Positions 1-9,121 are shown, numbered from the stretch's first letter. The stretch: DNA of 64,000 nucleotides from an uncultured Pseudomonadota bacterium (GCA_903825645.1 CAIKBL010000087.1:1-64000), one strand, 5' to 3'. A program made the numbers and translations. Notes: generated by a model not told the origin, from the sequence alone.

Positions 1-2
1 CA

Positions 3-125
3 GACGAGCAGATCGAGGCCCTTGCGCTCCATCGACACGAATTCCACGGTGATTGGAACTATGCGCTTCAGCCACGCACAAGTCCGAAAGCGATACCAAA
101 ACAGTCAACGAAATTGACAACGTAA
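3..125 (+). mobile_element. ISAzo13-type transposase, C-terminal fragment (runs in from the left edge)
   Basis: The reading frame is open from the first bases and ends at a TAA. It encodes about 40 residues, beginning DEQIEALALHRHEFHGDWNY. The H-x-F-H-G-D-W-N-Y pattern near the end resembles the C-terminus of ISAzo13-family (Rhodopirellula-type) transposases, as I recall that family. The catalytic domain lies outside the window, so I cannot say whether the full element is intact. Family assignment is from memory of the motif and moderate in confidence. Confidence 0.55.
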
Positions 126-415
126 ATTCGATCAGCCTCCTGACGGCGCTGTCCAATTTCCGGGGTCCAATTCTAAGAGCCACGATCTTCAACAGAATAA
201 AGGAGAGCGGTGGGTTGACCTCAAAACTTAGAAGCACCGTCGACAGATAAAAGTACTAACGAGACACCCATTCACTAACCCCCTCGCCAACGGACGAAAA
301 GTAGTAAGACAGAAGATTTCACTTAGCAGGACTCGATCCCTGTCCAACCGTCTGGGTCCAGCTCTGTCATCTCAGATCAGCACGGTGGACTTACTGAAGC
401 CATCACCAAGCACAT
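126..415. other. Intergenic stretch, no gene seen
   Basis: Between the transposase tail and the IS66-like remnant. I see no convincing coding frame, tRNA or strong hairpin. It may hold the right end of the first insertion element, but I could not identify an inverted repeat because the left end is outside the window. Confidence 0.4.
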
Positions 416-682
416 TCATGACGCCACGTGGCAGCGCCGCTGCCAGGTCCATCTGATGCGCAACATCCTCGGCAGCTGCTCTGCCTTGACCTGCACGAAG
501 TCAAACGGCCTCAATGACTTGAGTTGCCGCTCGCTCAGGCGCGTACGGCTCGTATACAAGCTACCTGTCTTCAATCCTTCACGCCGCGCGTAGGCCAGAA
601 CCGATAACCCGCTGGCTTCGCACGCCCGTAAATGACCCAGCCAATACCGCTGCCGCGGTGTCAACGATGAATCGTTCTTCAT
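416..682 (-). pseudogene. IS66-family accessory protein TnpA-like, degraded
   Basis: Eighty-eight codons starting MKNDSSLTPRQRYWLGHLRA. The segment LTPRQ..W..HLRACEASGLS..AYARREGL and the later SLY..R.RL match the helix-turn-helix protein encoded upstream of tnpB in IS66 elements. After about residue 55 the sequence loses similarity, and no TnpB or TnpC reading frame follows, so this is a remnant. A second, diverged copy in the opposite orientation lies at 22901-23152. The remnant abuts the truncated end of a glycosyltransferase fragment at 731-919, so an IS66 insertion may have destroyed that gene. Confidence 0.65.
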
Positions 683-730
683 CCCCTGTTGCTCCTCCTC
701 GTCGAGGCAGACAAATTGGCAGGCTTCTCG

Positions 731-919
731 CTATCTCGGAATCACGAGGATGCCGGATCGTTTACCGTCGACCACCAGAACGCCCATGTGATGTCTTATT
801 GAACCAAACTCCGTATGCAGCGCTTCAATTAACGGTCCAACATCACCACGCTCGTTGTACGTCGGAATGATAATAATAACGTTCGCTTTTACGTCTTCTG
901 TTTTATTACCGAAAATCAT
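731..919 (-). pseudogene. Glycosyltransferase family 2 (polyprenyl-phosphate mannose synthase-like), N-terminal stub
   Basis: From the ATG at 919 the frame encodes MIFGNKTEDVKANVIIIIPT followed by YNERGDVGPLIEAL and VLVVDG. This is the first beta-alpha-beta unit of GT2 enzymes of the dolichyl/polyprenyl-phosphate mannose synthase type (IIIPTYNE, LVVDD). The usual aspartate-rich continuation is replaced by KRSGILVIPR and a stop, so the catalytic domain is gone. It is the last member of the minus-strand polysaccharide cluster and is probably truncated by the adjacent IS66-like element. Confidence 0.55.
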
Positions 920-1069
920 TACAGGGTGAGCCCTAGGGTCAGTCTTTATCGTTTGGCAGGCCTGTGGACCTGGCCATACAGAAATTCTGTAAACTGGCTT
1001 CAATGCTTTACGGGGAACATACAAACGGAAACTGTTAAAACAGAAGCTCTACCTGAAATCCGTTCTGAA

Positions 1070-2293
1070 CTACGGAGAACCGCTGTCTGTTTGAGCACCA
1101 ATGCGCCAGCCAATGTAGTGGTTGTACCAGCGCTCTAAACGTATGCGTAACTGCCGGTGTAACGTATAACTGCGTGGTGGCAAATTGTCTAAGCGTTGCA
1201 ATGCCGAGTCGATCATGGCCTGCACGGCGACGACGGAATAGTGCTGTTTAATAAATTGGTATCCGCGGCGCGCAACACGCTCATGCAAATCATCGTCCTC
1301 TAACAAGGCAATTACCTGCGCGGCAAAACGCTCGGCGCTATCCCCGACCAACAGGTCCTCTCCGTCTTTGAGTGCGAAACCCTCGGCTCCGAAAGAGGTC
1401 GTTACCACTGGCAATCCATGAGCCATGGCTTCACCGACCTTGCCTTTCAGTCCGCCGCCGAAACGCAGAGGGGCGACGGAAACATAAGCGCTTTGGAGAT
1501 AGGGGGCCGTATCCGGGACATAGCCGACCACTTCGATGCTCTCATTTGCAAGTGCTCCAACGACCTGCGGCAGGTGGCTGCCAATAATTTTAAGTCGCGT
1601 GAGCGGACGCGCGGCAATGATGATCGGCATGACTTCGCTGCAGAAATACAGCATGGCGTCCACATTGGGCGCATGCTTAAACCCACCTACAAACACCAGT
1701 TCGCCATACACACGCTTTTTGCCGTCTCGAAAAGCGGGAATGACGTGGATGTTGGGAATGATCTCGACCGGCAGGTCAGGCAGCGTCTGCCGTATTAGTT
1801 GCCGGTCATCCTCGCTCACTGCGATGACCATGTCGGCGACGGCGTAAGCCGCCAGCTCCTTTGCCTTGACCTGCTGTGCCTTTAACTCGTCCTCAGGCTT
1901 TCCGGTTAGCCTAGCCTGGGCTTCAAAGCGGTTAAAATGCACGTCGACTGAATCCACCACAATTCGGGCCCGTGGACAGTGGTGCTGAAGTAACCCTAGA
2001 AAATCCGCGCGAACATTATGAAAAAACTCGAACCAGACAATGTCGGGTTTGAAATTCTTGAGAACATGCTGCAAGCCGATATCGCCCAGCAGGACACCTG
2101 CCTCTTCAAGCCGGGAGCCGGTGTTTTTGCACGCTTGGATGGTGCCGTTCGGACCTGTTGCGCAGAAAAGGACTTGGTGTTTGAGCGCCAGCAGGGTGAG
2201 TAATGTGAAAAACCGCAGATCGCCAGAAGCTTGATCTGGTTGGGGATACGAATCTGAGATAACAAGGAATTTGCTCATCTTGGCGCTGTTCAT
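1070..2293 (-). CDS. Glycosyltransferase family 4
   Basis: A GT4-type (GT-B fold) glycosyltransferase of about 407 residues, probably adding a sugar to a lipid-linked polysaccharide on the cytoplasmic side of the inner membrane. The N-terminal Rossmann half starts KFLVISDSYPQPDQASGD. The C-terminal half carries ELVFVGGFKHAPNVDA, the nucleotide-sugar loop APLRFGGGLKGKVGEAMAHG with the conserved glutamate, and PVVTTSFGAEG. The frame is open to 2377, but the first 28 residues look unrelated to the family and overlap the tail of the upstream GT2 pseudogene. I chose the ATG at 2293; the ATG at 2278 (MSKFLVISD) is equally good. It lies downstream of wzm-wzt on the same strand. Donor and acceptor cannot be read from sequence. 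Confidence 0.85.
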   Translation of the reverse strand: MNSAKMSKFLVISDSYPQPDQASGDLRFFTLLTLLALKHQVLFCATGPNGTIQACKNTGSRLEEAGVLLGDIGLQHVLKNFKPDIVWFEFFHNVRADFLGLLQHHCPRARIVVDSVDVHFNRFEAQARLTGKPEDELKAQQVKAKELAAYAVADMVIAVSEDDRQLIRQTLPDLPVEIIPNIHVIPAFRDGKKRVYGELVFVGGFKHAPNVDAMLYFCSEVMPIIIAARPLTRLKIIGSHLPQVVGALANESIEVVGYVPDTAPYLQSAYVSVAPLRFGGGLKGKVGEAMAHGLPVVTTSFGAEGFALKDGEDLLVGDSAERFAAQVIALLEDDDLHERVARRGYQFIKQHYSVVAVQAMIDSALQRLDNLPPRSYTLHRQLRIRLERWYNHYIGWRIGAQTDSGSP

Positions 2294-2329
2294 GACTCTG
2301 TTTGTTCGTGTACCGATTGTTTTCGGAAA

Positions 2330-3341
2330 TTCCTGATTTTGGCGGACAGTTACCAAATCTTCCCATGTAATAGTCACGTAAAGCGAGGAGGATTGCCTGG
2401 TTCCTCGGATCAGAAATATTGCGCGTGATGGTTTTTATCCAACTGAAGATTGCCCACAGCAATTTTTTTGCACGTGGAGTATCGGTCTCCGGCAAGACAA
2501 ATGGAGGCCATATGATCCGAATAAATTCTTGGAAGGCTTCCTGATGCAGTTGATTTGTCGCTTGCTTCGGAAGGTTTTTTTGTCCAGAGCATTTTATTTC
2601 GAATATTAAAATAGATTCTTAAAGGCTCTTCAGGTTTTCCCAGAGAGCTGCCCACCTTATGCCATAGCTTTGCTTCTGGGACGAAGAGGCACTTGAAACC
2701 AACTTCACGCGCACGTGCACATAAGTAAAATTCTTCCCAACAAAGGAAAAATTTCTCGTCAAAAAAGTCAATTTTTTCGAAAAAATTTCTTTTTATTAGC
2801 ATGACACTTCCTATTAATGCGTCAACCTGAAGAGCCGTTTTCCAAGAATTTTCCGTATCACCGCCTCCTAGGATTATGTATTCATCTTTTGGACGATATT
2901 TCAGCATTGCGCCAGCGGCCCATACAATAGTCGGTTTGCCGTAGTAATAATTAGTCGGGCCGATCAGCCCTACCTGATCATCTAGCAGACCCATCGTCAC
3001 CAATTGGCTAAGCATATTTTTTTCGACGATCGTGTCATTATTCAATATCAGAACAAAATCGGCTGAATGGTCGAGTGCCCACCGGATACCTACGTTATTG
3101 CCGCCGGCATAACCAAGGTTTTTTCTGGTGTGCAGGATATTAGCGTCCGGATATTGATCGGCAATGGCGCGGCTTGAATCATCGGTGGATCCGTTGTCAA
3201 CTACGACGACTTCATAGTTGACGTAATCTAGTTAGTAGACAGATGCCAAGCATTCGAGGGTATCTTTTTCCCGTTCCAGTTGAGAATGATAATGGCAGCC
3301 CTAGGTGGGGCGGGTAATTTGGGTCTTTCGGCGACAAACAA
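2330..3341 (-). pseudogene. Glycosyltransferase family 2 (rhamnosyltransferase-like), frameshifted
   Basis: Read across frames, this is a nearly complete GT2 enzyme. The N-terminal IIILNWNGKK, then DTLECLASVY, the nucleotide-binding VVVVDNGSTDDSS, LGYAGGNNVGIRWALDH, the D-x-D-like VLILNNDT, and a C-terminus ending AILLALRDYYMGRFG are all recognisable. It is broken in three places. One base is missing in the A-run after NWNGK (near 3283), an in-frame TAA lies between SVY and LDYVNYE (near 3232), and a shift occurs in the A-run around 2575 after NKMLWTK. The likely start is a TTG at 3341, just after the stop of the upstream gene. Two of the three lesions sit in A homopolymers, so sequencing error is possible. 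If intact it would add a deoxyhexose to the exported glycan. Confidence 0.75.
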
Positions 3342-3344
3342 AAA

Positions 3345-4112
3345 CTAGAATGGTTCGGCGTCCTGCTCTAGCGTCTCAGTTTCCATGCCTAATTTTCGAA
3401 GAGATTTCGTGAAATTGTTTGGAAGCGAAGGCCCCCGTGTTGTCGTTCCGATGTGTGAAATTCTAAGGCCCGCGTTCCAGAATAATTCTTCGACCGATTT
3501 TCTGGTAAAAAAATGTAGATGTGTTCGGTCAAGAATGCCCTCGCTGCGATAATCCCATTTCCCTTCAAGCAGGTCGAAAACCACTCCCCAGTTCTGCACA
3601 TTGGGCAAGCTAATCACCATTTTTCCGTTCGGTGCCAGTTTAGCGCTAGGACTTTTTAGTGTTTCCCAGGGATGATTCAAGTGCTCGAGTACGTCGGCGG
3701 CAATGATGCAATCGTAGTAGTCATCCGAGAGTTCTGGCAAAACGGATTCAATCGGGCGATCCCATACGCGGTCAAGATGGTCCCCTGCGTTGCCGGCGGC
3801 ACCGATCGCCAGTTCGACGCCATGTACTTCCGCAGCCTGGCGCCATTTTATTGATTTACCTAGTACGCCGGCACCACATCCGACGTCGAGTATTCTGGTT
3901 GCGAAAATGGGCACGAGTTTGATCGCATGAAATCGATGCCCTAGAAATGCCTCCATTGAAGGGACATCGCCAGCTTCGCGCTTAACAAAGGCAACATGAA
4001 CGTCATGTCCCATTTGGAGGAGAGCGTTCACAAAACGGTGAATTCTTGCGCGGTTACCTGCATCCTGAGGATGAGTAGGTGTCGGGGTAATAATCAGTAT
4101 TTTTTTTATCAT
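3345..4112 (-). CDS. Chimeric protein: GT4 N-terminus joined to a SAM-dependent methyltransferase
   Basis: The first about 68 residues (KKILIITPTPTHPQDAGNRA, then HRFVNALLQMGHDVHVAFV) read as the start of a GT4 glycosyltransferase. From about residue 70 the protein becomes a class I methyltransferase. It has motif I RILDVGCGAGVLGKSI, the acidic post-I loop EVHGVEL, DYYDCIIAADVLEHLNHPW, and a FDLLEGKWDY.SEGILDRTHLHFFT segment typical of Methyltransf_23 enzymes in O-antigen clusters. The glycosyltransferase part stops before its sugar-binding half, so only methyl transfer is likely, if the protein works at all. The fusion probably arose by deletion of the 3' end of one gene and the 5' end of the next. 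It sits 79 nt downstream of wzt and may methylate the glycan terminus. Confidence 0.7.
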   Translation of the reverse strand: MIKKILIITPTPTHPQDAGNRARIHRFVNALLQMGHDVHVAFVKREAGDVPSMEAFLGHRFHAIKLVPIFATRILDVGCGAGVLGKSIKWRQAAEVHGVELAIGAAGNAGDHLDRVWDRPIESVLPELSDDYYDCIIAADVLEHLNHPWETLKSPSAKLAPNGKMVISLPNVQNWGVVFDLLEGKWDYRSEGILDRTHLHFFTRKSVEELFWNAGLRISHIGTTTRGPSLPNNFTKSLRKLGMETETLEQDAEPF

Positions 4113-4191
4113 CAGAAATGGCTTTCAATCCGTCCCAGTCGCGAAGAAACCGATTACATTTACTTCTTCGGCTTCCAGATGGTTACCGTCT

Positions 4192-5418
4192 TCACCTAAC
4201 ATCAAGTGACCATTGATTTCCGCTCAAAAAAATCAATCCCTCGCAGGCGGGCGAAGTTCGTTGAATTTCATTATTAATGACGAGAAATTTAGAGAGACTC
4301 TCTCCGTATAGCACGTTCTTGATAGGGTCCCCGATATCAAGACTAAATCTGAGCGAATATACGCCCGGCAGCAATGGAAGTTGGGGAAGACAAAGGCGCA
4401 CTTCGTGCACGCCTGTAGGCAATGTTCTTCCACGAAATTCTTGGTGACTAGTGATGGTTGCTATGTACACAAAATCCGTAGTATGGATGCCGATAACAAA
4501 GATCGGTCCTTCGAGCGCTTTGCTTGTTTTTAGGCGCACTGCAACAGTGACCATTTCGCCGTAAACTACTTCGCTTATTGATTTTCCGGCCGCGTTCACG
4601 CAAGTTATTTCTAGAAGTTCGACTTCTCCGGTGCTTTGAATTTTTCTTTCGATAGATTTTTGATTCGATATTTTGTTGTCATTTTCTTCATAAAAAGCGT
4701 TGCAGACGTCGTGAGATGGTCCGTCTAAAACGATCTTGCCGCGGCTCAGGAGTATGGTTCGGTTACACAACCGTTCAACCTGCCTGATGTTGTGACTGAC
4801 GAGCAGTACGGTTTTTCCCTGTCGCTTGATCATGTCTTCTATGCGATCGAAACACTTGCGCTGGAACGCCAAATCCCCTACCGCCAGTACTTCATCGACA
4901 ATCAGGAGTTCCGCCTCGATGCTAGTCGCGACGGCAAAAGCAAGTTTTACCTGCATGCCTGAACTGTAACGCTTGACCGGCGTGTCGATGAATTCTGCCA
5001 TCTCGGAAAAATCTACTATTTCGTCAAATTTTTGATCGATTTCCTTGCGTGAAAGACCCAGGATGGATCCGTTAAGATAGACGTTTTCCCGACCGGTGAA
5101 GTCCGGAACAAAGCCCGCTCCGACCTCGATCAGCGGTGCAATGCGGCCATTCATCTTGACGGTCCCTCGCGTAGGCGTACTGATCTTGGCCCGCATTTTG
5201 AGCAGGGTGCTTTTGCCAGCACCGGTGTGTCCGATGATGCCGACGACTTCCCCTTGCTCGATAGAGAAGGTGACATCATCTAGTGCCTTGAACAACGGGG
5301 CCTCCGGCATTTTTTTTCCGGTTAGAAAGGCGGCGCCGTTGAGTAGGGTCTGTTTGAGACTCCGCAGGGTCCCCAAGCGATATTCCTTGGTGAGATGGTC
5401 TACTTCTATGATGGACAT
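4192..5418 (-). CDS. wzt: Polysaccharide ABC exporter ATP-binding protein, Wzt type
   Basis: The 408-residue ATPase subunit of an ABC exporter that moves undecaprenyl-linked O-antigen or a similar glycan across the inner membrane. Walker A is GHTGAGKST at 63-71, the ABC signature has the YSSGM form usual in this family (151-155), Walker B is LLIVDE (171-176), and the switch histidine is in LLVSHN. Residues from about 265 onward form a C-terminal beta domain like the carbohydrate-binding Wzt_C domain, which in known systems recognises the modified glycan end. It follows wzm by 11 nt, so the two are co-transcribed. The neighbouring methyltransferase fits the known coupling between terminal modification and Wzt_C recognition. 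Confidence 0.9.
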   Translation of the reverse strand: MSIIEVDHLTKEYRLGTLRSLKQTLLNGAAFLTGKKMPEAPLFKALDDVTFSIEQGEVVGIIGHTGAGKSTLLKMRAKISTPTRGTVKMNGRIAPLIEVGAGFVPDFTGRENVYLNGSILGLSRKEIDQKFDEIVDFSEMAEFIDTPVKRYSSGMQVKLAFAVATSIEAELLIVDEVLAVGDLAFQRKCFDRIEDMIKRQGKTVLLVSHNIRQVERLCNRTILLSRGKIVLDGPSHDVCNAFYEENDNKISNQKSIERKIQSTGEVELLEITCVNAAGKSISEVVYGEMVTVAVRLKTSKALEGPIFVIGIHTTDFVYIATITSHQEFRGRTLPTGVHEVRLCLPQLPLLPGVYSLRFSLDIGDPIKNVLYGESLSKFLVINNEIQRTSPACEGLIFLSGNQWSLDVR

Positions 5419-5429
5419 GGGTTTCTCGC

Positions 5430-6248
5430 TCAGATGACATCAGCGAAATACGATTCCGCACGCTTGAAATAGAGATAACTCAGCGGTAGCAGAACCGCGA
5501 TCGCGATTGCCCCCGGGGTCAGGGCGGCCAAGTCTGGCGGCTGGTTTCGAAGGACTACGCTTTGGAAGGAATCTATGATGCCGGCTAGCGGGTTTAGGGT
5601 ATACAGTGTGTAGAGCGTGTCGGACCACTCGCCCGCCGTCTGGTTGACAAGTAACTTGTCTTTGACGAGCCGCAAGGGGTAGATGACCGGCGAGACGTAC
5701 ATCAAAAGCGAGAGCACGACCGGCAAAGCCTGGGCCATGTCTCGGTAGTAGACGTTTAGCGCTGCCCCTACGAATGCGATAGTTAAAGCCGCCAGAATTG
5801 TGTAGCCGATGAGCAGGGGTACCCAGAGGATATAAATACTGGGCATCAAGTGGTACCACAGCATCAATCCAGCCAAGATCACGAAGTTGATGATTAGCTC
5901 TACTACTTTGGTCAGCACGGCGGTGATCGGAAATATCTCCCGAGGGAAGTATATTTTCTTTATCAAGGTGGCGTTGCTGACCACGCTGCCGACCCCATCC
6001 GACGCCGATTCCTGGAAAAAAGTCCACGGCAGAAGGGCTGCGAAGGTGAGGATCGGATAAGGAATATTGCCGCTTTCGATACCGATGAAGCTCCTCACAA
6101 GAGTGAAGATCAGCATGAGCGTGATAGGCTTTAGGATGGCCCAGACTATACCGAGATACGCCTGCTTGTAACGCAAGGCGATGTTCTTCCACGCGAGCGT
6201 GACCATGAGCTCGCGATAGTCGTAAAGATTTTTGGCTATTCTTAACAT
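5430..6248 (-). CDS. wzm: Polysaccharide ABC exporter permease, Wzm type (ABC-2 family)
   Basis: The 272-residue integral membrane subunit paired with the downstream ATPase. The N-terminal amphipathic stretch (YRELMVTLAWKNIALRYKQA) and the following LGIVWAILKPITLMLIFTLV are characteristic of ABC-2 permeases for O-antigen and teichoic acid export. About six hydrophobic segments follow, with KIYFPREIFPI between them and a conserved NPLAGIIDSF near the end. The ATG overlaps the TGA of an upstream frame (ATGA at 6245-6248), suggesting translational coupling to whatever is encoded there. With wzt it defines an ABC-dependent rather than Wzx/Wzy-dependent pathway. Confidence 0.9.
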   Translation of the reverse strand: MLRIAKNLYDYRELMVTLAWKNIALRYKQAYLGIVWAILKPITLMLIFTLVRSFIGIESGNIPYPILTFAALLPWTFFQESASDGVGSVVSNATLIKKIYFPREIFPITAVLTKVVELIINFVILAGLMLWYHLMPSIYILWVPLLIGYTILAALTIAFVGAALNVYYRDMAQALPVVLSLLMYVSPVIYPLRLVKDKLLVNQTAGEWSDTLYTLYTLNPLAGIIDSFQSVVLRNQPPDLAALTPGAIAIAVLLPLSYLYFKRAESYFADVI

Positions 6249-6710
6249 CAGATTAAGTCGATGGAAAACTTGGCGTCTGGCCGTGTGGAGTAATCCATAT
6301 CGGCCGACAGGATTGAAAGCTTTCGCATGTCAGCGCGCATTTCGTACTGTTCCCAGTGTAACAGTTGGGCTAATGGATAGAGGTGGAATGAGGTTGAGGT
6401 CATTGAGCGCAGACTTCTGATAGGCAATACGGATTTGACGAACCATTCTGCGATGGCACGCAAATTTATGCGGCGATGGGTCAATGAGGTGGATGTCAGC
6501 GGCTTCCGGTATCTAATAACCGGATAATCTTTATGTAAGGCCGCGCTGGTAGGCGGATGGAATCGGCAACGCGTGGCGGCAGCAAAAGCGATGTGCTTGC
6601 AGGCGTCCACGAAGGGATGGGTGGTCGGCAGGCTTTCCAGCAGCCCGCGCGCGCTGCCGGTAATCAAGTCGAGCCGGCTCGTTAGAAACCCAGTCGACAA
6701 AATAGCGCTC
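6248..6710 (-). CDS. Unrecognised open frame coupled to wzm
   Basis: An open frame of up to 212 codons (from 6886); the ATG at 6710 (MSAILSTGFLTSRLDLITGS) is a more plausible start. I recognise no family. The composition is rich in Arg, Ser, His and Thr and shows no hydrophobic pattern or motif. The one argument that it is real is the ATGA overlap between its stop and the wzm start. It may be a frame-disrupted remnant of a former upstream gene in the export operon. Confidence 0.25.
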
Positions 6711-6889
6711 ATTCTTTCCCTTTTCACTTTTGGGCGCTCTACTCGGTTTGGGTTACTGGACACCTTCGGCGCTAAATTAGCATTCAAGTTGCAGGTTAGG
6801 CGAGGCTTGCTAAAATCGTAGCGGCAACCCCTTGTGGGGCGAAATGCGAGCGATGACACCCGCAATAGGCCATCCTTGCACCTCACGTC

Positions 6890-7290
6890 GACGCTTCAAT
6901 CGGACCCTGCTCGAGCTGGCTGCGCACTACCACTTCCGGCCGAGTTCGATGGCCGCCGCCCGGGGCGACGAGAAGGGTCGCTTGGAGCGCGCCGGCGGTT
7001 ATGTACGCGACGTGTTCTCTGCCGCACGGGCCCTATAACGGTCTCGATCTTTTGAGCACCCAAGCCGACGCCTAGCGTTAGGGCGACACCGCTAACGGTC
7101 GTGTCCAGAGTGCCGCACCCAAACGGTTCTAGCGGCTTGTGTTGAGGAGCAGCCGCAGTTGTGCCCCGCCACCCCCGCGGAACCCTTCACGCGCGAGCAG
7201 CGCCACGAAATCAGAGTACGCAAGACGCTGTATGCGTAGCTTTCAGATCATGAAGTGTCTCCTTCGTGGCAAAGATATCCAATTCTTGCG
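6890..7290 (+). pseudogene. IS21-family IstA transposase, C-terminal remnant
   Basis: The frame starting within 6832-7038 carries [18 protein letters not shown], then [18 protein letters not shown] and FSAARAL, which match the end of the IstA integrase core (LELA.HY.F, ARGNEKGRVERAI.Y.R..FF.AR). After a frameshift the family pattern continues as LDLLSTQADA and later, in another frame, EEQPQLCPATPAEPFTREQ, HEIRVRKTLYA and a degraded DYSVP-like stretch. Several stops interrupt it and no IstB gene follows. It fills the gap between the polysaccharide and B12 operons. Confidence 0.65.
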
Positions 7291-7358
7291 GCCAATTGAG
7301 GGGCTGATGGGACCCGCTATGCCATTAGACGCGGTCGACCAGCGGCGCTGCTCGCCCA

Positions 7359-8132
7359 TCAAGTCGGCCCTCTATAATCCACATAAGGATAATCGACCTC
7401 GCCCAGAATTTTCCCGTCAGTATCGAAGACGGCACGGATCATTTCCGCGTTGAGGATCTGTCCACTGGGTCCATCGCAGATCAGCCGACCCTCGCGGAGG
7501 GCGAGGATCCGCGTCGCATAACGGGCAGCGAGCGTCAGATCGTGCAAGGAAGCGATCACGAGTTTTCCCGCACGTGCGAAGGCGCGAAGTCGAGTCGCGA
7601 TTTCGATGGCATGACGTGGATCGAGTCCCGTCAATGGCTCGTCCACGATGAGGATGTCGGGGTTCCCGATGAACGCCCGCGCCAGCATCGCCCGCGCAAA
7701 CTCGCCACCGGAGAGCGTCGTGACGGATTGTTCCCGATGCGCCAGAAGATCGCAGTCGGCCAGTGCGGCGGTTGCCCGCGCACGGGCTGTCGCCGGCAGA
7801 TCGCCGAACAGGGGCAGTGAGGGGGTGAGGCCGAGCGCCACCAGGCGCTCAACCGAGAGGGGCCATTCGCAACGTGGATTCTGGGGCAGGTAGGCGCGGA
7901 TGCGGGCAAGCGTGGTTCCTGTCAGCTCAGAAAGTGGCACGTCATTCAGCATTACCTGCCCGGCGTCGGGTTTGCGCAAGCCGGCGAGGGCGGTGAGCAA
8001 AGTCGATTTCCCCGCGCCGTTTGCGCCCACCACAGCAAGTAACTCGCCGGCTTCGGCGCGCAGCGAGACGTTGTCCAGCAGTGTACGGCCGCCGCGCCGA
8101 ATACTGAGGTGGCGAGCGGTGAGTGAGATCAT
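7359..8132 (-). CDS. btuD: Cobalamin ABC importer ATPase, BtuD-like
   Basis: A 257-residue ATPase that powers import through BtuC. Walker A is GANGAGKST near residue 36, the Q-loop is YLPQN, the signature is LSGGE, Walker B is ILIVDEP, and the switch region is ASLHD. It is of the FecE/HmuV/BtuD type, which by sequence alone could also serve heme or ferric siderophores. The riboswitch at the head of the operon settles the substrate as a corrinoid. Its start overlaps the btuC stop by 4 nt (ATGA), so it is the last gene of a coupled operon. Confidence 0.85.
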   Translation of the reverse strand: MISLTARHLSIRRGGRTLLDNVSLRAEAGELLAVVGANGAGKSTLLTALAGLRKPDAGQVMLNDVPLSELTGTTLARIRAYLPQNPRCEWPLSVERLVALGLTPSLPLFGDLPATARARATAALADCDLLAHREQSVTTLSGGEFARAMLARAFIGNPDILIVDEPLTGLDPRHAIEIATRLRAFARAGKLVIASLHDLTLAARYATRILALREGRLICDGPSGQILNAEMIRAVFDTDGKILGEVDYPYVDYRGPT

Positions 8133-9121
8133 GGTCCGCTACGCCGTACGCGGACGACGAGCCAGAAGAAAAACGGGGTCCCGAGCAGGCTCATGACGAC
8201 CCCGAGCTTTATTTCAGGTCCAATCTGAATGAGTCGCGTGAGGATATCTGCAGTGAGCAGGAGTAAGGCCCCGAGGAGTGCGGACGGTGCGAGCAGTCGC
8301 CCGGGCTGGTAGGCGACGAAGGGTCGCAGCAGATGGGGCGCGAGAAGACCGACAAACCCGATGGCACCCGTGACGGCCGTGGTGGCGCCGACCGCCAGCG
8401 CAGTGCCGCCGAGCACCATCACGTGCAGGCGCTCCAGATTGATCCCCAGACTCATGGCTTGATCTTCACCGAGCGCCAGCGCATCGAGCGCGCGCATCGT
8501 CATCGCCAGCAGGACGGCCCCCCCCGCGACAAACGGCAGCACCAGCAGCACATGATGCCAGCTGCGATCGACCAGTGAGCCCATCAGCCAGGTCATGATT
8601 TCGTAGGCAGCGTAAGGGTTGGGGGCCAAGTTTAACGCTACGGAAATACAGGCACTCATGAGTCCGGAGACCGCGGCGCCGGCGAGGATGAGCGACAGGA
8701 TCCCACCCCCGCGACCGAGCAGGAAGGTCAGTGCACTGGCACCCAGCGCCCCTACGATCCCCATGACAGGTCCCCAGATCTCCCCCGCTGCGGTGAGGCC
8801 AAAGTACAGGGCGATGACGGCGCCGAGTGCTGCACCCGTGGTGACGCCGAGCAGGCCCGGCTCAGCGAGTGGATTGCGGGTGAGCCCCTGCAGGACCGCG
8901 CCGGCGAGACCTAATGAGCCACCCGCGAGGCAGGCCAGAATTGCGCGGGGTAGGCGGAGATCGATGACGATCAGCGCCGCCAGCGGCCATGGTCGCGTGA
9001 ACAGTGCCGGGAGGAGATCTTGGGGCCTCAACCATACCGCACCGACCAGCAGGGACACGCCGAAGGTGATCCCGAGCAGGCCGAGGAGGGCGGGCATGAG
9101 TGGCGCGTGATGACGGATCAT
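8129..9121 (-). CDS. btuC: Cobalamin ABC importer permease, BtuC-like (FecCD family)
   Basis: A 330-residue polytopic inner-membrane protein of the FecCD family. It has DLRLPRAILACLAGGSLGLA near residue 55, the conserved LAGAVLQGLTRNPLAEPGLLG and LLAPHLLRP stretches, and about ten hydrophobic segments. It forms the channel for vitamin B12 taken from BtuF. The start overlaps the btuF stop by 4 nt and its own stop overlaps btuD by 4 nt, so F, C and D are translationally coupled. Confidence 0.88.
   Translation of the reverse strand: MIRHHAPLMPALLGLLGITFGVSLLVGAVWLRPQDLLPALFTRPWPLAALIVIDLRLPRAILACLAGGSLGLAGAVLQGLTRNPLAEPGLLGVTTGAALGAVIALYFGLTAAGEIWGPVMGIVGALGASALTFLLGRGGGILSLILAGAAVSGLMSACISVALNLAPNPYAAYEIMTWLMGSLVDRSWHHVLLVLPFVAGGAVLLAMTMRALDALALGEDQAMSLGINLERLHVMVLGGTALAVGATTAVTGAIGFVGLLAPHLLRPFVAYQPGRLLAPSALLGALLLLTADILTRLIQIGPEIKLGVVMSLLGTPFFFWLVVRVRRSGP

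Noticed and set aside
310-360. Possible tRNA fragment around GGACTCGATCCCTGTCC
   Set aside because: The T-loop-like piece has no matching acceptor, D or anticodon arm on either strand.
3996-4199. Plus-strand 67-codon frame bridging the chimera and wzt
   Set aside because: Overlaps the start of a conserved gene on the other strand and has no recognisable content.
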